DNA from: JAEZBP01 sp963832725
GTDB taxonomy: Bacteria; Myxococcota_A; Polyangia; Polyangiales; Sandaracinaceae
Reading direction: 5' to 3'
Assembly: GCA_963832725.1 (NCBI GenBank)
Contig: CAWHVG010000003.1
Coordinates: 2,285,022-2,349,021, forward strand
DNA length: 64,000 nt
The position numbers and the translations under genes are program-made. The notes beneath the pieces are model-generated. The model had not been told where the DNA came from. It worked only from the letters and a program-made list of their open reading frames with translations, and did not search any database. Position 1 is the stretch's first letter. Each line of letters begins with the position of its first letter. Below are positions 33,050 to 41,350 of the stretch, one piece after another.

Positions 33050-34372
33050 CTACTCCGGCTCGGTCGCCAGCAGCGCGTCCGTCAGGTCCTCGGCCTCGAT
33101 CTTCTCGCGCGCCTCGCCGAGCTCGCGGTTGGTCGTGCGGAGCCGCTCCGTGAGCACGCCGAGGAAGCTCCAGAGCAGCTTGACCGCGATCGCGTGGTCC
33201 TTGCGGATGATGTCGAAGAAGTCGCGGCGGCGGATCACCAGGAGCTTGCACGGCTCGTCCGCGCTGACGCTGGCGCTGCGGGGCGCCTTGTCGACCAGGG
33301 CCATCTCGCCGAGGTGCTGGCCGGGGCCGAGGCGGGTGAGGACGGCTTCCCCGGAGTGAACGCGCGCCTGCCCGGTGAGCATGATGAAGAGCTCGTCGCC
33401 CTCGTCGCCCTCGTCCACGATGCACTGGTCGGCGTCGAAGGAGCGCACCTCGGTGATGTTCAGGACGCGGACCAGCTCCTGGTAGGTCAGATGCCGGAAG
33501 AGCGGCATCTTGTGCAGCACATCCAGCTTGAGGTTGACCTCGCGGGCCAGCCGGTCGACACCGCTGTCGGCGTCCGGGACCTTGATGACGACGGCGGTGA
33601 TGTTGTCCTTGCCGCCGCGCTCGTTCGCCAGATCGATCAGCCGCTGGGCGAGGTCCTCCTCGGGCGTGTTGGCGAAGAGCGTCGCCAGCTCCGCCTCCTC
33701 GAGGTAACCGCTGAGGCCGTCCGAGCAGAGCAGGAAGCGGTCGCCCTTGAGCACGTCGAAGTCGAGGGTGTCGACCTCCACGCTCTCGTAGACGCCGACG
33801 GCGCGGGTGACGGCGTTCTTGTACTGGAGCTTCTCGATCTGCTCGCGGCTGAGGCGGCCGCGGCGGAGGAGCTCGTTGATCAGCGAATGGTCCTCGGTGA
33901 GCTGGTGGACCGCGCCCTGCCGATAGAGGTAGACGCGCGAGTCGCCTACGTGGGCGATGAAGCCGCGCGATCCGATCAGGACCAGCGCGTCGAGCGTCGT
34001 GCCCATCCCGCGCTTGCTCTCGTCCTGCTGCCCCTCCGAGTACACGGCCGAACACGACTGCTGCACCGCCGACTCGAGCAACCGCAGGATGTCGGTGCGC
34101 CCGATCCCGCCGTGGCCGGCCTCGAACTCGTGGAGCATGTCGCGCTCGCGGACGAGCACGTCGCGCACGGTGCGGGAGGCGATCTGGCTGGCCACCTCCC
34201 CCGCCGCATGACCGCCCATGCCGTCGGCGACGATGAAGAGGTTCAGCTTCTTGTCGACGAGGAAGCTGTCCTCGTTGTGATCGCGGACGCGACCGACGTC
34301 GGTCACCGGCCAGAACGCGATGGACTCGCTGGAGGCGAGACCGGCTTCGGTCGCGGACATGCCCGATTGCAT
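33050..34372 (-). CDS. PP2C phosphatase fused to a cyclic-nucleotide-binding domain
   Basis: Residues 20-255 form a PP2C phosphatase with VRDHNEDSF, VADGMGGHAAGE, HVGDSRVYLYR, LLCSDGLSGYL and GGKDNITAVV. Residues about 285-400 form a cNMP-binding fold: LFRHLTYQELVRVL, IVDEGDEGDELFIMLTGQARV and LGPGQHLGEMALVDKAPRSASV, with the phosphate-binding-cassette-like GEMAL...RSAS. The fusion suggests a phosphatase whose activity responds to cAMP or cGMP. A basic/acidic helical tail follows. The ATG at 34360 is an alternative start. Downstream is a FecR lipoprotein gene. Confidence 0.9.
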   Translation of the reverse strand: MQSGMSATEAGLASSESIAFWPVTDVGRVRDHNEDSFLVDKKLNLFIVADGMGGHAAGEVASQIASRTVRDVLVRERDMLHEFEAGHGGIGRTDILRLLESAVQQSCSAVYSEGQQDESKRGMGTTLDALVLIGSRGFIAHVGDSRVYLYRQGAVHQLTEDHSLINELLRRGRLSREQIEKLQYKNAVTRAVGVYESVEVDTLDFDVLKGDRFLLCSDGLSGYLEEAELATLFANTPEEDLAQRLIDLANERGGKDNITAVVIKVPDADSGVDRLAREVNLKLDVLHKMPLFRHLTYQELVRVLNITEVRSFDADQCIVDEGDEGDELFIMLTGQARVHSGEAVLTRLGPGQHLGEMALVDKAPRSASVSADEPCKLLVIRRRDFFDIIRKDHAIAVKLLWSFLGVLTERLRTTNRELGEAREKIEAEDLTDALLATEPE

Positions 34373-34506
34373 ATCCCGTCGGGCCGATGGCAGTCAACGC
34401 ACACCGGCCCGACGGGCGCTTCCGGCCACATTCGTCGTCCGGTCACGTTGAAACCGGACCCGGGGCCGCCTATCGTCTGCCGCTCGATTCCCGGAGGATC
34501 CTTATC

Positions 34507-36054
34507 ATGTCCGTTCGAAACGTCCTCGCGGCTGCCAGCGCCATCTTGTTCGTGCTCGGCTGTGGCAACTCGCACATGACCGACGGCGGCGGCGACGACG
34601 CCGCGATCGTCATCCCCGACGGCGCCCTGAACGACGCCGGCACCGACTCCGGCCCGCCGCCGAGCGCGACCGGCGCCGCGTGCATGTCGGACGCCGACTG
34701 CAGCGGGACGGCCGGCACCTGCCTGACCGAGGCCATGACCGGCCTCGCCGGCGGCTATTGCTCGGCCTTCTGCACCAGCGACTCGGACTGCGCGAGCGAC
34801 GCGATGTGCGTCCAGATCGACCGCACCAACTCCGTCTGCCTCGTCAACTGCGATCCGACCGGGACGAACCAGTGCCGCATGGGCTACGGCTGCGCCAACG
34901 GCGTCGGAATCCCGCCCGTCTGCCTGCCTGGCTGCGAGGACGCGACCGACTGCCCGAGCGGCGACATGTGCCAGCCCGGAGGCGGCTTCAGCGCGGCCGG
35001 CGCCTGCTACAGCCCCGACGCAGGGGTCGGCGACGCCTGCTCGAGCAGCGACCAGTGCCCGAACAACTCGATCTGCGCGAGCCAGGGCCGCTTCGGTTGG
35101 CCCGGCGGCTCGTGCATCATGTTCGGCTGCGACCTGAACGGGAACACCGGCTGCACCGGCGACTCGCAGTGCCTCCCCTTCTTCCGCGGCGGCGGATGCT
35201 TCGACGGCTGCACCAGCGCCAGCGACTGCCGCGCCGGCTACGACTGCCGCGGCGACGTCAGCTACCCCGACCGCGTGACCTGCCAGCCCAGCTTCACGCC
35301 GAGCGACCTCGGGCAGCCCTGCTCGACGAGCAGCGGCGTCGGATGCGTCGGCGGGGCCTGCCTCACCGAGGAGAGCTACGGCTACCCCGGCTCCTACTGC
35401 GTGGCGGAGGCCTGCGATCCGAGCGCGACCGATTCGGGATGCCCCAGCGGCGGCGTCTGCGTCGCGGCGTCGGGCTCGACCCTCGGCTACTGCTTCCAGG
35501 GCTGCGGTTCCGACTCCGACTGCCGGACGGCCTACGCCTGCCGGCCCAGCGATTCGGCGGATCCGACCAGCGCGACGGCCTGCTTCCCCGGCTGCACCGA
35601 CGACAGCCAGTGCACGGCGACGCTGCAAGACGGCACGGCCCTGCACTGCAACGTCGGAACGGGCGAGTGCCTCCCCCCGCTCGCCATGACCTCCATCGGC
35701 GAGCCCTGCGTCGGCGACGGAAGCGACTGCGTGGGCGGGCGCTGTCTGAGCGAGAGCGGCTCCGGCTGGCCGGCGGGGACCTGTGGCCTGCCGGGCTGCC
35801 GCCTGAGCGGCACCGGCCCCTCGACCGACTGCCCGAGCGGCACCGTGTGCGCTGACGACGGCAGCGGGGACCCGGCCTTGGGCGTCTGCATCTCATCGTG
35901 CACGGCGGGCGGAACGGCCTGCCGCACCGGCTACGAGTGCCGCGCCACCGACCCCGCCGACTCCAGCAGCCCCACCGCGTGCCTGCCGGCCTGCACGTCC
36001 GACGCGTGCGCCACCGGCCACACCTGCAACACGACGAGCGGCCTCTGCGAGTGA
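34507..36054 (+). CDS. Cys-rich repeat lipoprotein
   Basis: The ATG at 34507 follows GGAGGATCC. The 515-residue protein has a lipobox VLGC (Cys 19), an Asp/Ala/Gly linker and then more than ten units with the pattern CxxDSDC..., TACFPGC and GxxCLTE, with evenly spaced Cys residues. It resembles the EGF-like or notch-like repeat proteins that are numerous in myxobacteria and probably sits on the cell surface. No catalytic motif is seen. A terminator hairpin follows directly. Confidence 0.85.
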   Translation: MSVRNVLAAASAILFVLGCGNSHMTDGGGDDAAIVIPDGALNDAGTDSGPPPSATGAACMSDADCSGTAGTCLTEAMTGLAGGYCSAFCTSDSDCASDAMCVQIDRTNSVCLVNCDPTGTNQCRMGYGCANGVGIPPVCLPGCEDATDCPSGDMCQPGGGFSAAGACYSPDAGVGDACSSSDQCPNNSICASQGRFGWPGGSCIMFGCDLNGNTGCTGDSQCLPFFRGGGCFDGCTSASDCRAGYDCRGDVSYPDRVTCQPSFTPSDLGQPCSTSSGVGCVGGACLTEESYGYPGSYCVAEACDPSATDSGCPSGGVCVAASGSTLGYCFQGCGSDSDCRTAYACRPSDSADPTSATACFPGCTDDSQCTATLQDGTALHCNVGTGECLPPLAMTSIGEPCVGDGSDCVGGRCLSESGSGWPAGTCGLPGCRLSGTGPSTDCPSGTVCADDGSGDPALGVCISSCTAGGTACRTGYECRATDPADSSSPTACLPACTSDACATGHTCNTTSGLCE

Positions 36055-36074
36055 CCTCGTAGCTGTGAGCGAGC

Positions 36075-36099
36075 AAAGGGCGGCCTCGAGCCGCCCTTT
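36075..36099. terminator. Bidirectional intrinsic terminator
   Basis: AAAGGGCGGC and GCCGCCCTTT form a 10-bp stem around a 5-nt loop, with A and T runs on either side. It lies between the convergent genes ending at 36054 and 36178. Confidence 0.85.
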
Positions 36100-36177
36100 C
36101 TCGTTTCAGGGCTCGAGCCCGCATGAGGAGGGGTTCCAGCGAACCCGCGGTCGTAGCTGTTCCGCCGCGCCGGCTCT

Positions 36178-37119
36178 TCAGCGGCGCCGGCGGAGGACGA
36201 GCGTGATGGCGACCGCGCCGACGAGCGCCACGCCTAGCAGCGGCGCGCGGCCGCGCCCCGGCGCCGACACCGAGCAGAGCGAGAAGAAGTAGTTGCCCTG
36301 CACGGGATCGATGCAGTCGACGCCGGAGTCCTCGTCGGAGGGATCGGCGTTCCCGAGGCCGTCGACCGCGATCACCCGCACGCAGATGATCTCGTCGGCC
36401 TGATCGGGCGGGAGGACGAACGCCATCGTCTGCATGTCGGTGGCGAAGTTGCGGATGGTGCTCCGCAACACGGGCTCCTCGATGCCCGCCCCTCGCGTCT
36501 GATAGAGGAGGTACGAGATCGACGCGGGCGGGCCGTCGCCGTCGGTGGCGGGCGGGAAGAAGGCGGCGATGCGGTAGCCGCCTTGGGGCGCGTCGCAGCG
36601 CGGCGGCACCGCGGTCGAGGTCACGCGCGTGAGGTAGCCCATCGCGGGCGGCGTGGTGTCGGGCAGCGTGCCGGTACAGAAGGAGAATGTCAGATCGCCG
36701 TCGACGCCCCGGGCGATGCCGGTGTAGGCCTGATTGGGCTCCCACTGCGAGTTCGGGTAGTAGACCAGCGTGTCCCCGAGGACCTGCGCGGTCCCAGGCA
36801 CGAAGGTCCCCTCCGGGGCGTTGCCGTAGCGACAGGGCACGCCGCAGCCGTCGTTCGGGCAGCGCCGGATGTCGATCATCCTCGAAGGATCGCCGCCGGG
36901 TCCCGTCGTCGGGTCGAAGTAGCCCGACGTGTACTCGACGCTGACCGGCGCATCGATGCTCACCTGATGCGCGCCGTCGGCCGGCGTCACGTTCTGCGGC
37001 ATCCGCGAGGGAGGCATGTCGCAGCGCGTCACCCCGGCGTCCTGAGCCCACGCCGGCTCGGCCACCATCGAGCAGCAGAAGACGCAGGCGAGCACGAGCG
37101 CGACCCGTGAGCTGAGCAC
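36178..37119 (-). CDS. Secreted protein with C-terminal membrane/Arg sorting-like tail
   Basis: With the GTG at 37119 as start, the 313-residue product has a signal peptide ending at AWAQ, a Big/Fn3-like domain (QNVTPADGAHQVSIDAPVSVEY...), a second beta-domain with Cys pairs, and a C-terminus of APLLGVALVGAVAITLVL followed by four Arg. This hydrophobic-plus-basic end resembles MYXO-CTERM/PEP-CTERM sorting tails, but the Cys-Gly motif is replaced by a Cys further upstream (FSLCSVSAPG). It is likely surface-anchored. No nearer in-frame ATG exists, so GTG was chosen. Confidence 0.7.
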   Translation of the reverse strand: MLSSRVALVLACVFCCSMVAEPAWAQDAGVTRCDMPPSRMPQNVTPADGAHQVSIDAPVSVEYTSGYFDPTTGPGGDPSRMIDIRRCPNDGCGVPCRYGNAPEGTFVPGTAQVLGDTLVYYPNSQWEPNQAYTGIARGVDGDLTFSFCTGTLPDTTPPAMGYLTRVTSTAVPPRCDAPQGGYRIAAFFPPATDGDGPPASISYLLYQTRGAGIEEPVLRSTIRNFATDMQTMAFVLPPDQADEIICVRVIAVDGLGNADPSDEDSGVDCIDPVQGNYFFSLCSVSAPGRGRAPLLGVALVGAVAITLVLRRRR

Positions 37120-37194
37120 GGCGGCATTGTAGCAACCCGCGCCGGGCTCTGCTCGCGATGGGCTGCCCTGGGCCGGCCGTGCTATCCAGCTCGC

Positions 37195-37674
37195 GTGTTC
37201 GACGCCGCATTCGTGGACGGATTGGTGCTGGCCGCGATGGTCCTCGATGACCGCGCCGGCGTGGCGCGGGCGGGCTTCGCGCCCGGGCTCGCGGACGCCT
37301 TCGAGCGCCGCCGCGCCGAGCTCGATTCGCTCCCGCGCCCGGTACGCCACCGCGAGGTCCGCGCGCTCGTCGACGCGATGACCGCCGTCCCGCCCGAGCT
37401 CGAGGCGCCGCCGCGGGTGAAGGCCATCCTCGCGGCCAATCGGGATCGCGCCACCGCTCGCGCTTGGAGCGAGGGCGCTCCTCCGGTCCGGCGGCGGTTT
37501 CGCGTCCCGCGGGGTCTGCGGGTGACGCTGCGCAGGTTGGCTTGGGCCGAGCTCTCGAACGACGGGCTTGGGTCGAAGCACGGAGCCGACGTAGCCCTCA
37601 CCGCCGCCTCGGCCAGATCCGGCGCGATCGAACGCGAGCTCTCGCTGGTGGAGGAGGCGCCGTGGCGCGGGTGA
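37195..37674 (+). CDS. Hypothetical protein coupled to an SctL-like gene
   Basis: From the GTG at 37195 the 159-residue protein is Ala/Arg-rich and mainly helical, without signal peptide or membrane segment. It overlaps the following SctL-like gene by 13 nt, so both are translated together. In type III secretion operons the gene before sctL is often sctK, a poorly conserved adaptor of similar size. I could not confirm any sequence motif of SctK, so this remains a positional guess. Confidence 0.5.
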   Translation: MFDAAFVDGLVLAAMVLDDRAGVARAGFAPGLADAFERRRAELDSLPRPVRHREVRALVDAMTAVPPELEAPPRVKAILAANRDRATARAWSEGAPPVRRRFRVPRGLRVTLRRLAWAELSNDGLGSKHGADVALTAASARSGAIERELSLVEEAPWRG

Positions 37675-38198
37675 TCCGCGGCGGAGGCGGTCGGGTGCTG
37701 CCGGCGGCGCTGGGCGAAGCGCGGGACGAGGCCGCGCGGATCCTCGAAGCGGCCCGAGAGGAAGCCCGGGCGATGCAGGAGCAGCTCCGCGCAGAGCTGG
37801 CCGCAGAGGCCCGTGAAGCCGCGCGTGCCGAGCTGGCCGCCGGATACGCCGAGCTCGGGCGGGCGCGGCGGGAGGCCCTCGAGGGAGTCGAGGCCGCGAT
37901 TGGAGAGCTCGCGGTGGCGGTCGCCGAGCGGATCGTCTTCGAGGCGCTCGAGGCCGAGCCGGAGCGGGTACGGACGCTCGTTCGCGAAGCCACCGACCGT
38001 GTCCGCCGCGCGACGCGGGTCCGCGTCCGCGTGAGCCCGTTGGACGCGGCGCAGCTCCTCGAGCTGGACGCGGAGGTGGTCGAGGACGACTCGATCACCC
38101 GCGGCGGCTGCGTGGTGGAGACCGAGCTCGGCGACGTGGACGCGCGGCTGGAGGTACGCCTCGAGGCCCTGGCCCGCGCGCTCGGCGAGGCGCGATGA
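37662..38198 (+). CDS. FliH/SctL-like stator protein
   Basis: The GTG at 37662 is preceded by GGAGGAGG. The 178-residue protein has a long Ala/Glu/Arg coiled coil (about 20-85) and then the FliH/SctL C-terminal domain: AIGELAVAVAERIVFEALEAEPERVRTLVREATDRVRRATRVRVRV and GGCVVETELGDVDARLEVRLEAL. These proteins are peripheral stalks that regulate the FliI/SctN ATPase. No other flagellar or type III secretion gene is present in the window. V-type ATPase subunit E is the alternative family but lacks the GGCVVET signature. Confidence 0.75.
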   Translation: MARVIRGGGGRVLPAALGEARDEAARILEAAREEARAMQEQLRAELAAEAREAARAELAAGYAELGRARREALEGVEAAIGELAVAVAERIVFEALEAEPERVRTLVREATDRVRRATRVRVRVSPLDAAQLLELDAEVVEDDSITRGGCVVETELGDVDARLEVRLEALARALGEAR

Positions 38199-39157
38199 GC
38201 GGGACCGTCTCGGTGCCGCCGGCGCCGCGCTCGGAGCTGGCCCGCTGGCGCGTGCCGGTCCTGCTCTTCGCCGCCACGTTCGTGTCCACGCTCTGGGTCG
38301 GCGCGGGGATGGTCGAGGCCGAGCAGGGCGCCGAGGTGAGCCTGCTCGAGGGCTGGACCTTCGCCGTCCCGCTGATGGCGATCCTCCTCTCGCACGAAAT
38401 GGGTCACTACATCGCGGGGCGCATCCATCGGGTCGACATCTCGCCGCCCTACTTCATCCCCATGCCGATCTTCCTCCTCGGCACCATGGGCGCGGTCATC
38501 CGAATGCGGGGGGAGATCAAGACGCGCGACGCGCTCCTCGACATCGGCGCCGCCGGCCCCTTGGCGGGCATGGTGGTGGCGCTGCCGGTCCTGATCTTCG
38601 GCATCTACACCTCGCCGGTGGAGTCGCTGGCAGGGCACGACGCGGCGAACATCATCGTGGAAGGGCGTGGGCTCCTCTACCTCGGCCTGCTCTACCTCAT
38701 CAAGGGACCGATCCCGGCCGGGCACGACATCTGGCTCAACCCGACGGCGATGGCCGGTTGGGCGGGCTTCTTGGTGACGCAGATCAACCTCGTGCCGGTG
38801 GCGCAGCTCGACGGCGGGCACGTCGCGTACGCGCTCTTCGGGAAGAAGCAGGACCGCTATTCGCGGATCATCCACCGCGCCCTCCCCTTCATCGGCATCG
38901 GCGTCTCGCTCGCGTACCTGATCCCGGCGTGGATGCGTGGAGAGCGCGGAGACGAGCTCTACGGCGAGGCGATGGCGGGGATGCAGTGGATCGTCTGGGC
39001 CGGCGTGCTGGCGCTGATGGCACGCTTCGCGGGCGCCGATCACCCACCGACCGGATCGGAGCCGCTCTCGCCGAACCGCCGCGTGGTGGCCGCGCTCACG
39101 CTGGTGCTCTTCGTCCTGCTCTTCATGCCGAGCTGGATCTACGTCCCGAACGGATGA
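38195..39157 (+). CDS. Site-2-type (M50) intramembrane metalloprotease
   Basis: The 320-residue protein has several membrane segments and the M50 motifs HEMGH at 67-71 (zinc ligands and catalytic Glu) and NLVPVAQLDGGH near 205, the third ligand Asp. A glycine-rich GAAGPLAGMVVALP lies between. Such proteases cut membrane-embedded regulators, for example anti-sigma factors. No PDZ domain is present, and the length fits the short M50 subgroup. The start overlaps the stop of the SctL-like gene (ATGA), so the two are translationally coupled. Confidence 0.92.
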   Translation: MSGTVSVPPAPRSELARWRVPVLLFAATFVSTLWVGAGMVEAEQGAEVSLLEGWTFAVPLMAILLSHEMGHYIAGRIHRVDISPPYFIPMPIFLLGTMGAVIRMRGEIKTRDALLDIGAAGPLAGMVVALPVLIFGIYTSPVESLAGHDAANIIVEGRGLLYLGLLYLIKGPIPAGHDIWLNPTAMAGWAGFLVTQINLVPVAQLDGGHVAYALFGKKQDRYSRIIHRALPFIGIGVSLAYLIPAWMRGERGDELYGEAMAGMQWIVWAGVLALMARFAGADHPPTGSEPLSPNRRVVAALTLVLFVLLFMPSWIYVPNG

Positions 39158-39222
39158 CCGCCGGGCGCCCCGGACGTGCCCGAAACTTGGGCGTTCGGGC
39201 CGTCAGCGGATAGCGTCGGGCG

Positions 39223-41076
39223 ATGCCGCGCGCGCTCAGGCCCCCGGAAGTCGTGCCCCCGATGGCGGCGCGATCGGGGGCGAGCTCGGCCGTTCGGGCC
39301 CGCAAGCGACGCGAGCCCTCTCGACCAGGCTGGCGCACGGCGTCGAACGGCGGCCGGAGCGCATGGCGAAGGGGACTCGCCGCCGTGCCGGCGCTGGCGG
39401 TGCTGCTCTTCGCGCCTTCGGCCCGCGCGTGGACGAACGCGGCCGTGCACCACGTCCAGGCGCGGGTGGTGTTGAGCGGCGACGCGAGCGCGCACGTGAC
39501 GCTGACGGCCGACGTGCGTGTCCACGGCGGATGGTTGGAGGGGCTGGAGATGGCCGGCCTCGACCCCGACCTGGTGCTCGACGAGGAGCAGCCGCCCTGG
39601 GCGGTCGACGAGTCCGGGCAGCGCTACCACCCGCGCGCCGAGGTGCGCGACGGCGGCCGCGTCCTCCTCTCGTTCCCGCACTCGCCGCACCGCGGCCGGG
39701 TCAGCGTCCAGATCGCCTATCGCACGAGCCTCGCCCACCGCGCCACCGAGCCGGTGGAGGGCGAGCCGCGCGTGCGCGTGCGCTGGACGCTCCCCGCCTG
39801 GCGCTCGGGGCTGGACGGCGTGCAGATCGACGTCGTCGCGCCGCCCGGCAGCCGCATGGGGCCGGGTGACGACGGGAAAGGCGGCCCCAGCATGACGACC
39901 GAGGTCGTCGACGAGCCCGAGGGCATCCGCTTGTCATGGCGCCGCGCGCACCTGCCCCGGACGCTCTCGTGGACGGTGGCGGTGGACGTCCCGGCCGAGG
40001 CGATGGTCCCCGAGCTGCGCGGGTCACCGGTGGTCACGCCGCCACCCGCGCCCGTATCACCGCGCGCGGCGACGCCGGTCGATCCCGCGCCCTACTGGCT
40101 CGTCCTCGCGGTCGCGCTGGCCCTCGCTTGCCTCGTGAAGATCGTCTCGGTCGCCGGGCTGGCGCGCCGGAGCCGCGCGCGGGCCCGACCGCTCGTTCCG
40201 CTCCCCGGAGCGCTGCGCGCGCCGATCGCGCTCGGATTCGCGGCGATGGCGAGCTGGGCCGGGCCCGAACAGCCCTTCGCGGGCCTCGCCGCCCTTGCGG
40301 GCGGGACTCTTCTCGCGACCTATCGCCGCGCCGACCCGGGCGCGGGCTCCCAGCTCGGCGCGTGGCGCCCGGTGGACACCCGCTGGCTTCGCGCAGCGCG
40401 CCGCTCACGCTGGCTCTCGTTCCTGTCGCCCGGCGCGCTGCTCGACGCCACGACCCCGCTCGGCGCGATCACGCTCGTGAGCTGGTCGGTGCTGCCCTTC
40501 GTCGTGGCGGCGCCTCTCTCGAACGTCGTCCGCGCTTCTGTCGCCTGCCTCGCGCTGCCGCTCTTCCTGACCGGCACCCGCATCGCGTTCCCGACCGGCC
40601 CGGCCGACGCGCTGGCGATCCTCCTCCGCCTCGCGCGGCGACTGCCGAGCCTGCCCGAGGACATGGGGCTGCGGCCGGTGGTGCACGTCGACGTGCGCGG
40701 CGCCGTGCAGGACGCGCGCGTTCGGACGGTGCTGACTCGGCGGCCACGCGGCTTGCTGCGCCTCGATCTCGTGGTGATCGAGGCCGCACGAGGAGGACGC
40801 TTCGTGCGCCGGCTGGCGGTGCTGGTGCTCACCCGCGACGGGAGCGCCGCGGAGAAGGCGCTCACCGAGGCGATGGCGGACGTGGACGCCGAGAGCTCTC
40901 CCGGCGGCCGTCGTGTAGTCCGGGTGCTGCCCTTCGATCGCGATCCCGGCCCCATCCTCGCGCGCTTGCGCGCCGCGCTCGCCGACTGTCCGGAGGCGCC
41001 GGTCGCCTCGCGCGGAACGGCCACGCCGCAACAGACCGTGCGCGACCTTCCCGCGCCGCACGCCGTGGGGTTCTGA
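39223..41076 (+). CDS. Predicted membrane protein with periplasmic N-terminal domain
   Basis: The 617-residue protein has a long basic N-terminus, a hydrophobic signal/anchor (about 52-68) and a beta-rich extracytoplasmic domain (about 70-270) with WTNAAVHHVQARVVLSGDASAHVTL. About four more membrane segments (287-450) and a cytoplasmic alpha/beta domain at the end follow. I do not recognise the family. The start may lie later (second Met at residue 14). It follows the M50 protease by 65 nt and could share its transcript. Confidence 0.6.
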   Translation: MPRALRPPEVVPPMAARSGASSAVRARKRREPSRPGWRTASNGGRSAWRRGLAAVPALAVLLFAPSARAWTNAAVHHVQARVVLSGDASAHVTLTADVRVHGGWLEGLEMAGLDPDLVLDEEQPPWAVDESGQRYHPRAEVRDGGRVLLSFPHSPHRGRVSVQIAYRTSLAHRATEPVEGEPRVRVRWTLPAWRSGLDGVQIDVVAPPGSRMGPGDDGKGGPSMTTEVVDEPEGIRLSWRRAHLPRTLSWTVAVDVPAEAMVPELRGSPVVTPPPAPVSPRAATPVDPAPYWLVLAVALALACLVKIVSVAGLARRSRARARPLVPLPGALRAPIALGFAAMASWAGPEQPFAGLAALAGGTLLATYRRADPGAGSQLGAWRPVDTRWLRAARRSRWLSFLSPGALLDATTPLGAITLVSWSVLPFVVAAPLSNVVRASVACLALPLFLTGTRIAFPTGPADALAILLRLARRLPSLPEDMGLRPVVHVDVRGAVQDARVRTVLTRRPRGLLRLDLVVIEAARGGRFVRRLAVLVLTRDGSAAEKALTEAMADVDAESSPGGRRVVRVLPFDRDPGPILARLRAALADCPEAPVASRGTATPQQTVRDLPAPHAVGF

Positions 41077-41350
41077 GCCCCGGCCCCGGCGCATGGGGCA
41101 CCCCCTTCTCGCCGCGTCCGGTCCGCGGCCGCGCGCGCTTCGAATTCACCCAGCCGGTTCCCGGTGGGGAGCTGCTCAGCGCCGGCCCGGACCGCCGCAG
41201 ACCGAGCGCCGCCCGTGCGCTCTCGATGGATCGAACCGAGCCCCGCGATCGAGATGGTCCCAGGTCGGTATCCGCTGTGGACGCCCCGCGACCCGCGGCA
41301 ACGCCACGGATGGAGTCGTCTACGGCGGCGGCTGATCGCTCGAGAGCCCC

